Shown one piece after another: positions 24,481 through 38,200 of a DNA stretch of 64,000 nucleotides. Source of the DNA: Rotaria sordida (lineage: Eukaryota > Rotifera > Eurotatoria > Philodinida > Philodinidae). Position numbers and translations under genes: made by a program. The notes beneath the pieces are model-generated. The model was not told the DNA's origin and searched no databases. It was given only the letters and a program-made list of their open reading frames with translations. The stretch covers positions 1 through 64,000 of the forward strand of contig CAJNOL010000217.1 in assembly GCA_905250125.1 (NCBI GenBank). The letters run 5' to 3'. Each line of letters begins with the position of its first letter. Positions within the stretch are counted from its first letter, which is position 1.

Positions 24481-27440
24481 AACAAACAGACGCTTGTTGA
24501 CGGAATCCCCTCAAAAACGAACTTTTTTATTTTTCGATAAAATTCAATTAAAATTTCAGAGAATGTTAGTCTTGACTAGAATAGATTATGGTTAAAATAT
24601 CTCCTCGAATCTGCGAGTTATAGTCAATTTATTGGTCAAAAGTACCCTATACGCGGGCAAGGTTTTCACAATAAGGATACAAGCTAACATGTCTGAGCAG
24701 TTTTTAGGTTGTAGAGTACCCTTAGCGCTAGGTCGTGACAGGACCCGATTTTTGAATTTTCTTTCCTTTGTTTTTTAAAAATCTTTTTTTCAAAAATTCT
24801 TTAATTCATGACCAAAAAAGTCACTGATAAAAACGAAAGATCTACGGTTTTTATTTCAGCAAAAGAGAAATTCAAAAATCCCGTTCTGTGACGATATAGC
24901 CCTACCAGTCTACTATACAATAAAAAATTTGTTACTTCCATATCAAGCTGTCATGAAGAAAAATCTGCACGCGTAAATGACATGCTCGAAAATACTGATT
25001 TTGAGAAAAACGGAAAATAAGTATTAGAAATCGATTTTTGTGGAAATCATCTCAATTATATATAAGCGTTCAGGACAGGCCATAAATATGTGATCTTAAT
25101 ATTAAGTGTTAATAGTCTCGTAGTGATTAATACAAGAAAAGCTTTACAAAATGTTGATGCAAAGGAAAAGCAGCCAAATCAAAACCGAAAAAAATTGTAA
25201 ATAAACTGTAAAAACTTCTCAAAAAATACGATAGTAGTGGTCAAATTTTAGATGATAAGTTTGTCAAAATCAATTCATTTTGCGATAAGCCATAGATATT
25301 CTAAAAGAGGAGACTTCAGCGTATCTTCCTATGATAAAATCTCAACTTGTCTTCGAAAAATTGGATTTTCTGAGAAGGCCTCCTTAATTTAATATGTAAT
25401 TAGAATTAACTGAAAAAAATGTCCTGACTGGTCTAATCCATGTCTTCTACGGTGTTATAGCTAGTCCATTTACGAGAAAATACTGTCAACGCTACTCTAG
25501 ATGTGTCTAAAATTGTTAAAAAACCTGTTTTATTTTTTGCACTAAATTATCACAACTACTTGATTCAACTAGCCGTATTGGAATAGAAAAAAATTAGAAT
25601 ATAAGATGAGAAGTTTATGGCATTTTTATCTTTATTGTGTTTGAGAACAATTTATGAATAATCATATGTATTTAGGATATGAATCAGTTGGTAAAACAAT
25701 AATCAATTGGCTGTTAGCTTTATTTAAGAATCAAAAGATATTATTATTAAAGAGATGAAATATAATAGACCTTTTAAAATGAGTAGTGCTATCAGATCTA
25801 GATTTGCTAACATCAAATATTTTAAATTATTCACTGTCGTGGAAAAATTCTTTTTACTCTTCAAAATTGATGATAAAACATGGTTTACTATACTACCATT
25901 ATGAGTATTAATAACCATCATAATGTTTCGATCAATATAGATGTAGATAATATGTATAAAGTTGATAGAAAGAAAAAAATACTGAGAGTAAAATATATCG
26001 AAGTGCAGATTATTCACACGGTACTGATGAAAGAATATGCTGAAGCTGAATTAATAGCACTTTTCGTATTTGCTTTCGATATTTTTTTATACTTTTTCTG
26101 TTTTTTTTTCTTTCTACCAAGTTTATGCCACTTGATGTAGAAGGTAAATATTGTTCTTGTTTTTCTCTGTTTTGAATTAAAATAAGAAGAGAACCTCGTT
26201 CTCTGCATTTGACCATGTTTTCATGTATAATTTCTCAATTTTGTCTACTTCATACGAAAATATTCTACAAGGTACCTCCCCGAAGAGTAAAGATTTTATG
26301 CGTTTTTTTATACCAAAAGTCCAAAGGTATACTATAACACAAAGAAAGATACAGAGATATAAAAGTATGTTGTTTACTTCTTAGCAGAAGATACTAACTT
26401 ATACCTTTTACAATGATTACGATGTGAATATAAATGAGAAATAATTTAATCTGAATAGTTTTTAAACATTGTGTATTAATGTGATACTTTATTTTAAATT
26501 TAAATCCTAATAATTTAGATTTTAAAACTAATTAAATTATAAAAATTTACTTTATTTTGAAATTTCATTTCTGAAAAATGAAATCTAATATAAACTAGAA
26601 TTAGGATGTAAAGAAATTTTTTTTTCTCACCTTCAACTTATTTTTAATTTATTTTTACATTTAATAAAAATAATTTTTCTTGAATATAAATTGATTACAT
26701 ATGGTTATGCACCGATTAGACAAAATTTGTCTAAAAACAAAGTCAATATTTTCTAAATTTGTCTTACTTAATTTTATCTAGCTAATTATTATTTATTGAT
26801 ATCAAAAACTTAAAAAATTCTGTATGTAATTCTATAAATAGTATCGTAGAATGTTTATTGATATGTAGAAGTTGATCATTTGATCGTATAGTTCGATCGG
26901 CTAATCGATTGGTAAGTGACATATTATATGCACTTTCAACTCTTACCTTCACTCCTATATTTCTATCATTTAGACTAGTCTGGACTCGAACAATGCATCA
27001 GAGTACAATTCATCATATGCAGCGTCCTGAACGTTCTCACTTTTTCGATTCAGAATCCTTTTGGATGGGCGACAGGATAATACAACGTGCCTAGTCTTTT
27101 TATCAAGAAAGATTGGACATAACAAACCAAATGACACCCATCAATCGAGTAGATAAGACGTGTTCTGTGGATGAGAAACGATTTTGGACTAGTCGTGTAC
27201 CAATCCGTTTTGAGAAAAAGACAAGACAAGACGTACCATCGCGACTAGAAAAACTACTGGTCTTTTTACCCATCATTTCCTCGCCTGGGATCTTACTAAT
27301 AGCTCGATTTTAGTCTTTCGAACCATGAAAGGCGATGAATAGAATGTGAGAAAAATGAAGCTAACTAATGACATAAAATAATTAGAAGAGACTCCATGCT
27401 GCGCTGGAAGCACAAGAAAAAAATAATGCAGGATGACAAC
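24481..27440. other. Intergenic with repeat fragments
   Basis: No gene supported. Fragments of the GACTAGTC array occur at about 25419-25515 (GTCCTGACTGGTCTAATCCATG) and 26970-27240 (AGACTAGTCTGGACTCGAAC and TTTTGGACTAGTCGTG). The remainder is A/T-rich. Confidence 0.45.
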
Positions 27441-27463
27441 GAAATCAAAATAAAAATCAAGGC

Positions 27464-27943
27464 TTGATCCAGACGTTGGCAAATCATAATAATCAGTTAA
27501 AGAGCTTCGAAAATAAATTGGAATTTATTATTAACAATTTCGCTAATTCCAGTCACGTCAAAGAAGTTGTTGAAAAAACAAAGGAAATCGAAAATCATGT
27601 CTATGGAACTTCTCATCCGCATAAATCGTGGCCTGAATTACTGTTGCTACTAATTATCGGTGGTGCGCTCGTGATTATTTTAATAAAACTGTATAAAAAG
27701 TATATCCTACCTCGATTTAGACAATTTATTCTCGAATTTGATGGTAGTAATACAACACGAGCAAGGTCCATTAGTGAACATGTGGAAAAGCGTAACTATA
27801 ATAAGAGAACTACTGTTGACGATGAAACAATGCGAGCTGAGCAGCAGTTGAAAGATAAAATCGACAGATTCAATTCAATGATGTGTACACTTAATAATAC
27901 CATTTCAAAATTAAATAATTCGATTCGTGTTGAACAACGGTAG
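27464..27943 (+). other. Unrecognised open frame with one membrane segment (possible gene remnant)
   Basis: A 159-codon open frame whose composition is more protein-like than its surroundings. It has an N-terminal heptad-like region (NNQLKSFENKLEFIINNF ... VVEKTKEIENHV), a strong hydrophobic segment at about residues 55-76 (WPELLLLLIIGGALVIILIKLY), a basic stretch KKYILPRFRQF, and a C-terminal coiled-coil-like region (EQQLKDKIDRFNSMM...LNNTISKLNNSI). No ATG lies near its 5' end; the first codon here is TTG. An ATG at 27428 is one frame off, so a splice or frameshift would be needed. I do not recognise the family. It could be a transposon- or virus-derived membrane protein remnant or a last exon. 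Confidence 0.4.
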
Positions 27944-29430
27944 TGGTTCACGTGAATGCACTTTAATAACCGGTGGTGGAACAGTCTCGTTGATTGGGCG
28001 CTTCAATTCTTCGTCTGGGTTATTTGTCTCCTGGTGCATGGGTGTCGTGACTTGATAGTGCGCACTACTTCTCACTTCCTTTATTCCTTTGCTTTTTCTT
28101 TCTTTTTCTTTGTTCTTTTTTTCTGGTCTTCATTTTGTTCTTTTTCCTTTCGTATACACCTCTTCCTCTCGTTGCTGTTACTCTCTTCCTCTCTTTATAT
28201 CGTTTATCGTTCTCTCTTCTTTTCTCCCGTTTTATCTTATTTTATTTTTCTTCGTATATAAAATTTCCAATTTTAAGTCGTTTGTATGAGTATTTATCAC
28301 AGTTCAGCTCATTTCAAGGCTTAGCTTCGCTGATGTACGTATTTTCTAGTTCATCCGTCCCTTTAAGGCCGTCAGGATCATAGGACAATCAAAGGCATAA
28401 ATAAAAAAAAGAACAGACTCCATGAGAGACTCTTCTGGAATAGTTGCTCCTCAGCGACACTTGCTCACCGGACAGTTGATCCTCACAACTATATCTGTAC
28501 TCACACCTACGCTCATACCGACACTAATATCAACATTCCCAACTATTCGAGGAATAACTGTCGCGGGGACAATAATCGTGTCATTGAATTAAGCCCGATA
28601 AAGTTACAAAACCTCTGTGCAATAAATGTAAGAGAGTAAATTCGATTGGTTGTTGAATGACAGACAATTATCAATCGATTGAATGAACACAAGTCTATCA
28701 TGAAATATCGATATTACATCTGTGGTAATTCTTTCTAATCAGGATCTGACCACAGATCAGCTCTGTTTATGACATTTGAGATATTCTTTCTAGTTTTAAG
28801 AATCGCCCTAACAAGTTATTCATCAAGTGTGTGGGTGTGGATGTTAGGCGGTACTCTTTTCATAACCTACATCCACACTCACACCCAATTCATGTAGTTC
28901 AATAGAATTAATCTCTCAGTCCTATTTTAATTATCGGAAGACATATTTTTCTGAGGGATTTACCATTGGTTACATCATACTGGTAAACATATAATCATTG
29001 CAATTCGTCGTGTCACTTTCCCGTAAGTGCTTCTCTGATTTGTTAATTTGATTAATTCCTAATAGCATTCTGTACTCTGTGTCTTCTTACATGTTATCTA
29101 GAGTCAAGAATTGTTGTTTTTATATGAGTTAGCGGCTACTAATTAACTTTGCACTTTCTCAGTTCTCAATATTATCAAATAATAGGTTTTGTATTTCAGA
29201 AAATCGAGTAAAAGTAGCGTTAAGCGATATTAAACTTATGTGAACATCCATTATTAGTTGTGTAGCTTCTTAAGGGTAGATTTAATAATTTTAATTTTTT
29301 TATCAGTTTGTAGGGAGAACATTTCTGTATGTGAAAAGTGAAATTTTTTTTTGTAAAACTTCTTATAAAAATAAAATTTTAATCCACAGATAGGAAAGGT
29401 GAGTTGAAAAAAATGTAATTTTTCTAATGT
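27944..29430. other. Intergenic
   Basis: No gene supported. The frames after 27956 are phenylalanine/serine-rich readings of pyrimidine tracts. A good TGTGGG-type hairpin lies at 28828-28887. Confidence 0.45.
28828..28887. repeat. TGTGGG-type hairpin
   Basis: The left arm TGTGTGGGTGTGGATGT (28828-28844) pairs with the right arm ACATCCACACTCACACCCA (28869-28887), almost perfectly. The loop is ~24 nt. Confidence 0.6.
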
Positions 29431-29599
29431 TTCATTATTTGGAGTGATAGTCGGTCAAATCAATTTACTTTTGTCTCGCTTTACATGGAGAGATAGAACA
29501 AGATGAGACGAACATTTTTTGTCTCAAAAACAACACTTGAAAACCGACTCAAAAAATGCTAGAGGTTTTCAAAGTTCTCGCCAACTAAAATTGCTCGAA

Positions 29600-30090
29600 T
29601 GATCCGAATTACACCAGATGAAGAATAAAAAAAAATCTTTTTCTTCAGTAGGTCTCAGTATTTTGAGAATTGCATTTTAATAACTCAATGAATTGATAAG
29701 ATCGTGTCAGATTCCATAGAAAAGACTTTGACCTATCGAATGATATATTTTTTATTTAATTTCAATTTATTATTAGTTAATAGGAACGATGGGAAAGTTA
29801 AGTTTACTGATTTTTGCTAAAGTGATCCGAATTACCCCAGGATATTTTGCTTGTTGATACGAATTACCCTAACTGGTGTAATATGGATCATTTTCTCAGC
29901 ACTATTACCATTTTTGTAAAAATTCTATAAAAAAATTAATTTTTTTTTTAGATTTTTATATAGACTCGTAGAAAACACTTTGAACTATCTGCTGGTGAAA
30001 AAATCTCTTTTGTCCGATGTAAAATTGTTGAGCAATGTCTGAAATATATCAATTTTTTTGAACAGTGATCCGAATTACACCGGATGACTA
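29600..30090. repeat. Repeated GATCCGAATTACACC motif region
   Basis: The word GTGATCCGAATTACACC or a close variant occurs at about 29600, 29823 and 30065. A variant GATACGAATTACCC lies at about 29856, and an inverted form GGTGTAATATGGATCAT at about 29874. The spacing is irregular (190-240 nt) and the sequence between is not coding. It may be a non-autonomous element built of motif repeats. Confidence 0.5.
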
Positions 30091-30104
30091 TATATGATTA
30101 GATG

Positions 30105-30530
30105 CAGTTTTTAACACTGATTCCGATTGTGATATTTATTTTGCTTTGCCATTGTGTCATGGTAATGAAAATCGCTAAAAATATTCATTTTATATTGAAA
30201 AACTATCAAAATTTAGGCGATGTAACCTTTATTCCTCAGCGAAGACAAGGTTTTTTTTAAATATTTTTTTATCATTTTGTAGAAAAAAAAAAAGTTACAC
30301 AACTTATATAAAATTTAGTCTAAGATCTTCTGATCCTGCAACACATCAGGAAGTATACTGGTTTATTCGGACTAATCAAAATGGCCCCTATGACTCATAG
30401 GGGCTTTATAAAACTCAAGTTGTTAAAGATTCTTTATATCAAAATAGATTATTTTGTTCACCTTTTAATTCTCTATCTTCTGATATATACTACGAAAATT
30501 TCAATGATCTGCTGAGACGCAAACTGGTGC
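30105..30530. repeat. Dispersed repeat, copy 2
   Basis: Collinear and diverged relative to 6490-6880 (shared GTTTTTAAC.CTG, ATGAAAATCGCTAAAAAT, AGAAAAA..GTTACACAAC, TTAATTCTCTATC). A perfect 21-nt palindrome with GCCCCTATGA arms sits inside at 30386-30406 and is absent from the other copy. Confidence 0.5.
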
Positions 30531-33500
30531 ATCTTTTATAGAGTATTTTTTCTTACTTTCCCGAAAAATGTATAATAGTGGTAAAAATCGGTATTGGCTA
30601 ACTTTTCATAGAAAGGGTATTAGAACCTAAAATTTTAGGATTGCTGGTCTTAGACATTGATGTATTGAATGAGCAAAAAACAAAATTTTTATCGAGTGCC
30701 TCATATACTTAGTGTCCTCATGAACGCTCTTTTAAGTGTAATGTAGTTCAACGAAATTAGAATAATACTAGAAAACAATAATCTTATGATCTGCGATGAA
30801 AAATTCTAAATAATACTTTATTTAGGAACGAGCTATCAATAGCCATCATCCAAATACTGAAAATTTAACAGTAATTCAGTTGGAATTCGAGGGCGTTCAA
30901 GTCATTCTTCAATAAGGCTGCTGTGAATTTCATTTGATTTTCTTTAACTCTTTAGATTTCAGAGGATTCAAGATATTCACTACAATGAGAAAGCTTAAAA
31001 TATTGTCACATATTATCCCGATGTGGTTGATCGAAGTTGATTTTCTTGAATTTACAATATGTTGACAGTGAACATATCTCGTTTTTATTAGGATTGCTCA
31101 AGCAGCAGGTAATCGTCAAAAGATTTAGCAAATCTCTTGAGATATATTGTCCAATATACATTAGATAAACGATTGAAGTGAACGTTTGTCGTTGGCAAAT
31201 AGGAAAAAATAAATCGTCTATGTAAAGACAATAATAAACTCGTTTATGTAATGTGAAATAAAAATGATTAAGATTTGTTGACAAGGAAATTATTGATTTG
31301 TTTTTCTTTATCATTATGACAAGAATAATGTCTAGCCGATTAAAGTCAGTTATTTTGAACAATTATACGATAAACTTTATTCACGTATATATTAATCAGA
31401 CAAAATATACGTTTGATTATTTAACTGTGAACAAGATTTCGATAGAACGATATTATTTAAATGAACATTAATATTTTAGTTTTGTTAAACACATTGAAAT
31501 ATTGAAAAAGAAGAAAAAAACTGTCATTTCTCAATATTAACAATAAAGAGATTTATTTTTATGAAATAACTGTTGACCAAAATGTCTTATATTAGGAAGA
31601 ATGTTCAATAGTAGTTCGAATTATGTGATGACACTATTAAAAAACCTAAAGTTGAAATGAAAGAAAAAAACTGATATGAGAATTTTCGACATGATAATAT
31701 AAGAGAGAACAAAGAAAAAAGTGATGTCAAATATAAAAAATGATCGTCGTTAAAGAATAAACTCAATTTCGTCATTCATTTTTAGTTTAAATAGAATTGT
31801 ATGAATAAGCCGTCTGTCCTAATGTTGTTGTTCTTTGTTCTATTCTAGTTTCCTTCTTCGCTTCATTAACTGTCAAATAAGAGCACATAGCAAAAAAAAA
31901 AAACTAAATTAAATAATCTAACGGCAAAATATAGATCTAAATGTGTCTCAATTGTGTACTGACCGATATATATTATGAATGATGAAAGGTGTAAGATGTC
32001 TGCACGGCAACAGGAAACGGATGTAAATCACGTTACGTTTTTTCTCCCTATTGACACAATGATTAGATTTTTATTAGTATTAAACTCACAAAGAAAAGAA
32101 AGTCATTTTCATCTTGGCTCAATTCTACTATATGATCTACATCAATCAACTAGAAAAATCATATTTGTTCGTTTTTCTATTTCAACATCTAAACAGCCAA
32201 CTCCTCACTAATTTTCTATTATAATGAAACTGTTATTTCTATTATTGTCAAATAAGCAAGACGGAAATAGGTTAATTAAGTATTTACTCATGTTAATGTT
32301 GTGCGATGGCCTTTTCTTTTTTTCTTTATCTCATTATTAATTAATATAGATTGAAAAAAATTTCAAGTTTGTTCAGATGAAATAAAAATAAATTTTCTAT
32401 AGACTTGAAAATAATCTAAAAAATAAATTTTATTCTAAATAAAAATTCAGCTAATTATAAATATATTTCATATTGTATCTATTGCGATTAGAATTATCTT
32501 TAGTTAATGATGCAATAATATAAAAGCATGTCTAAAAGAAGTCTAGTCAATTATATCGAAATCAAATTGAGTTAGATCAAAGAAAAGTTAAATAAATGAA
32601 TAGCATTTCCTATCATCTTTATTTTAGATATTACTCATAGTGCGTGACTTAGTGGACATCACGTCGTATGTTCAATGCTATTCTCTTATTGTTACATTCA
32701 ATTGAGTACTTGACTATTCACTCATTTCAGCTTTACACTAGTCTGTCTGTATATATACACATGAATAGAGTATTATTCAAACGTCATTGGTACCGCACAG
32801 AACATCAACAAAAAAGAAAGGGAGAGAAGAAAAATGATGTTGAATTTTGATCGCGGGTAACATTGTTCATGTACTTTATGGTGAATAGTCCTAGTCAATG
32901 CCAAGTCAATGGGTTAGACTGTGTTGATTTCTTTTCTTTTTTTTTCCTCTGTTAGATTTAGCTCGGATTTGCCATTTTCTTTTTTTTTCTCGTCTAACCA
33001 CTCGAAACATATTGATGAAAATACATTCTAGCAGATTATTAAGTGTATTAATGACAGCAGAAAAAAAAACTTTATTCAACGGATTGATTACGCACTCGAA
33101 ATTATCGTTCTATTCAATTGAGCTTGATCCATGTTTGCTTTAAAAAGTTTCTTTTTTTCTTTTTTTTTTTTTACTTCGGTAAGCTTTAAATGTCAGCTAT
33201 TCATATTGCGTCATATATTGAACATTATGCTATCAAGAATCACTACATTAACAGTTACTTTCCGCTTTTTTTTTTGTTTTCTTTTTTATCTGAACAACAG
33301 TATGTGTGAAATTTCTTCGTTTTCTTCTCTCTCTCTCTCTCTCTCTGTTCCGTCTGTATTGCGGACAATACAATGATGAATCCTTGCAATCGTCATAACA
33401 ACATTGGCACCAACTATTTTTTTTCTTTGCACTTTTAGTCTTCGATATTTTCTTGCGTGATTCAGTATATATCGATCTATGATCGATCATCTATTAGATT

Positions 33501-34499
33501 CTATTAGGAATACTAACTCGTTGATTGTATCGAAATAAATATTATCTTAATAATTACAAATTCTATTATATTCTATTGTTAACATTGAAATACATATAAA
33601 CATCATACAGGTTAATCATTTTATCAACAAAAATTATTCGATTTGTTTTATTCTAGAAATTCGAGATATATTACATTCAATATAATGATCTCCTATGTTT
33701 GTTTTTTTCTTTGTTATGTTTTGACAATAAGACTAATATTGTCCATAGTCGATTAATATAACAAGTTACTTTTGTAAAAAATAAAAAAATAGTTCACATC
33801 TCTGATAATCATAGGATAACATACGGATGTGTATGTGTATGTTTATGTTTTTCTTTTTTTGAGATGAACCGACGTCATGCCTTCCAGTAAATAGACGACA
33901 TAGAAAATCTGTCCTAATCATCTCTTTCTCGCTCTCGTTCACTTTGTGCACAACATATATATATATATATAGATAGATGAAGAATTGCGTGATTCTCATA
34001 ATGAATTGTAGAAAAAAGAAATATACGATAAGACAGTCATATATATATATATATATATATTAATGTGAGTGAATGACTGACTGAAAGAAAGTCGTTATAC
34101 TTCCTATAGAGATAAGAATGAAAGTATATATAGATTCTGAAAAGAAAAGTTAATGAAATGCATCTATCATTAAGTGATAGTTATTCATTTGTTATTATAT
34201 CTTCTTTCTCTTATGAGTATATCAGGTAGATTTTAATGACTATTCAATCATAATTCCTTTCTTTCATTGATTTACTTTGGTTAATCGAAGAGAAATAGTT
34301 GAGAGATTTTGTTGAATCGATCAATAATATTTATCTATTCAAAGCTTTTATATTAATCGTTATAATATGTTGAGTATTCTTCTATTATTCTAGACGAAAG
34401 TCATTCTATAATTAAATTATTTATTATAAGATCATTTGATTTTAATAAAAAAAAAGAAAATATGTTCGATTAAGAAATAAAATTCTTATCGTTTATTCA
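30531..34499. other. Gene-free AT-rich stretch
   Basis: No gene supported. Small frames such as 31006-31362 on the minus strand have no recognisable motif and a composition expected by chance at this A/T content. TA runs lie at about 33955 and 34042, and a CT microsatellite at 33326-33346. Confidence 0.5.
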
Positions 34500-35276
34500 A
34501 TGGAATATAAACAGGAGACTATTCTTATCTGGAAAATATTTATTTGTCTTCTTTTTTTCATTATAAATAGTAAGTAGAAGTATTCATTATGTAAAATAAA
34601 AAAGGTTGAGACAAAAAAAATATATTTTGTTTTCTAGTTAATCGTATATCAGCAAATAGTGAACCAAAGATAATTTCAACACAAAATGAAATAATAGCTT
34701 ATGTTAATCATACAGCTAAACTATCATGTATTATACAAAATCGAAATCAACGACATGTAAGTTAAACAAAATGTTTTGTTTTTTTTTTTTTTTATTAATT
34801 TTACTAAAAGAAGATAAAAATTCAGGTAACATGGTCTCGTGTTCATTTTATGAATGAAACTCAAAAATTAATTAATCTTTTATATGTTGATTTACTTAAA
34901 TATACATCATTAAATCGTTATCATTTAACACATTTAGTTGATAAAGATAATCGAGATCATTTAAATCTTGAAATACGTCAAATTCATTTATCTGATCAAG
35001 GTTATTATAGTTGTTTTGTAACAGCAATTAAACCAATATCAGAAATCTTTCATCTTAAAGTTATTGGTAAATTTGTTTTTTTTTTCTTATGAAATATAAA
35101 AATAAAATCTTTTTATTTGTTTTGTTAAAGACAATACACGTAATGTTTCACTTGCTTTACGTTCAACATTAGATATCCAACAAGAAAAAAAAGAAGAAAT
35201 AAATTCATTATTATCATTAATTAATATATCAATATCGAACATTTTTCTAATGATTATTTTAATATTAATTATATGA
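34500..35276 (+). CDS. Small Ig-domain surface protein, 4 exons
   Basis: Exons 34500-34569, 34638-34756, 34826-35066 and 35131-35276 join with GT..AG borders and matching phase to give 191 aa. Residues about 8-23 (ILIWKIFICLLFFIIN) look like a signal peptide. One immunoglobulin-like domain follows: Cys54 in KLSCII, Trp66 in VTWSR, and the DQGYYSC block with Cys126, the expected disulfide pair and Tyr corner. The C-terminus ends in a hydrophobic stretch (SNIFLMIILILII), which would be a membrane anchor or a GPI-attachment signal. It is likely a cell-surface or adhesion protein of the short I-set/V-set type, similar in plan to single-Ig members of the lachesin/IgLON group, but I cannot name an orthologue. 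Confidence 0.75.
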
Positions 35277-38200
35277 AATTTGTGAATATTATTTTGAAAC
35301 TATTTTTTTTTCTCATTATTTGTTTGAACAAATATAGTTTACAATGATTCTATCTTATTTCAGCTATAATATTATTCTCAAAAATAGATGTTTGCAGATT
35401 ACACATTCTATTATAGATTTCAATTTAATGGGGAAAACAAAACAAATAATTTGTTTCTGTATTTTATTCGATTAATAAACTGGTGAGATTATCAATTTGG
35501 CTTGATATATATTTAAATATGTGTCTCTTTATTACAATATCAAATAAATATTTCAACTCTTTTTACAATATATTTATAAACATTTTGTTGTCTTACGTTA
35601 CATATTTTAATTCTTTTCAATAATAAGACATGAAAATACTTATTTAGAATAGATATACAAACAATAATCGAATTTTTTTATTTCGTTTTGAATTTATATA
35701 TTTAATAATATCTTGAAAGTTTAAGTAAAAACGGATGATTATTTTTATTTTTCAAAAAACTGAACGTAACAATCATCAAAATCTGAACTCGGACGGAAGT
35801 TATCAGTTGATAGAGTTCTCTCGTCAGTTTCAGCTTTTCCTGTCTTTTATTCTGATAGAGAAAAACATGATTTTTCCTTTGGTTAAATTAGTTAGATTTT
35901 TTATCTTGTTAGCTTTGTTCTCGAAGTAATACTCGATACATAATATCTAGGTCGACTTCCTTCTAATCACTATTCAATATGATAAGTTTATTGGTATATA
36001 GAATATCTAATTCATTCATTTTATTTCTATATAACGGATCACTAAGTTGACATTCGTGATCGAATTTTAGCTCTAACTGTCAAAGTTAAGCTAGAAGAAA
36101 CAAAAGATTAGTTATAGTTTTTGGATAATATTCAATCTTGAATTTCTATGATGAAAATTTTTAATTTTAAAAGGAAATTTTTTCTAAAACAGCCCTTTTT
36201 TTATAGTTTAAAAGTGAATTTTTTCCCAAATATATTTTTCTATGTGAATAACTAGATAAATATAAGTTGACTATTTTATATATTTGATAGGATTATTTGT
36301 TAAATGGTAGACTAGAATAGATTTCGTAGATTGAGTTTAGTTAACAAAAATCGACCTTATCAAAATAAAATATAAAAAATAATATAAGCAGACATTAGAA
36401 TCCTTCTTGTTTGTATAAATGAAATGTGTCTAATTTTCAATTTTTATTCTCTATTTATTCTTATTTGTTTTTTTATATATTCGATTAGATATATATATGT
36501 TCTTTTCACTATGCATTAAAAAATTAATTTCAACTACGAAATAGAGATAAAATATTATCTTTAGAGAATTTTCTTTTATTCTATTAAACATCTCAATAGA
36601 TTTCATCGAAATTCATTGTTTTATATCGATATTAGATTTCATTTTTCTATGGTATCATTTCATAGGATTCGAAGAGACAATAACAAAAAAAAAAAAACTT
36701 ATTAATGTCACTTCTTTTTTGCACGTAGTTATACATATTGACCTTCCCATTAGTTTTAAAATGTCTCTTAGAGCATTTCAAAGAATTCCATATGTTACTT
36801 ATCGATAGATATAAAACAATGTGATGTTTGGAAATATTCATTTTTCGATAAAAGTAGAAGTTTGACGTGTTAGAAGACAACAACTTAAGAATGAGATATG
36901 AATTATTTCTAATGTTCTTTTTCGATTTGTGTAACTGTAAATATCCTATATTAAATGAATATTTATCTTATGAAAGATCTCAACTTCCGATATAAGAGAA
37001 TTGTTATTCTATATGAACTTTATAGAATGGAAAACAAAAAAAAAGAAAGAAAGGAAAATGACATATTAAGCTAAAAGTTTTTGTCAATCCATATAGTATT
37101 TTAACTTTTTATAAACATATTAAATAAATATATTTAACTAAATAATTCAAGATTTTAATTATATTTATTTCTGTAAGACGTTTTGCAAATAAATCGAATA
37201 TTAAAAATGTGATATTAACTATATTTATTTATTTTCTAATCATATTATATTTGTGAGAATTACAAAAAATAAATCTATTATAACATATTTTATTTTCGAT
37301 TTAATATTCTATTGTAGAATATGGTAACCTTATTAATAATTAATTCTAGAAAGAATATATCCTATAGTCAAGGGTATAACCATATTAAATATAGAATTTA
37401 TTCAAATTTTTCTGATCGATTTTTTTCAAATAAAAGTTAAATTTAATTTAATAAATTAACTTTAGATAAAATTGTTTATTTTTACTAAATAAACAAAACA
37501 TTGAATAGTAATCAAAGTTAAACTTAGATTTATTTTCTTCACCTAAATGAAACAATTAAAGTGTTTTATTGACGAAATCTTTTCGTTTAATAAATATATT
37601 TCAATCCTATTTACCATTGAAGATTTTCAATTCTAAATGATAACTTCAATTTTAATTATTTTTCAATTAAAATAATTATAAATTTGCGTAAATCTTTTTA
37701 TTAAATCTTAATTAATTGTAACATCATTTTATAATCTTTAACTTTTATTTTAGACAACTCGTCGTACCTTAATGTTTTCATTTCGTTTTACATATGGAAA
37801 AAGGCGAAATCAAACATATGAAACGTTACTTTTAAACTGAAAGAGATTTTGAAATTGTTGAATAGAAAATGATTTTCTGGTAGAAAGTTGGACGTCCCTC
37901 GTTCGTATAGAGATATCTATGACAAAATTGAAGGTAGTTATTGACAAAGTAGAATCATCTTCATCATGGTTTATATTTCAATTCCATTGGGATCTTTATG
38001 ACAGCGTCCTTTTTATCATAAAAAATGTTCATAAGCATATCTTTTCTTTTCTATATGAATCGATTTGTTTGAAAACAAAAAAAGAAGAAACCGCTAACGA
38101 TATGATCTATTGATTCTAATGGATAGATCCATATTGAATACAGATTATTTTAAATAAGATTGAATGAATTTTGTCTAAACCTTTTACTATTTATTATAAA

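Noticed and set aside
28089-28383. Ser/Phe-rich frames of 66-101 codons
   Set aside because: They follow a pyrimidine-rich tract in all three frames; hydrophobic only because of TTT/TCT content.
31006-31362. 118-codon minus-strand frame
   Set aside because: Composition as expected by chance in A/T-rich DNA, no domain, no splice partners.
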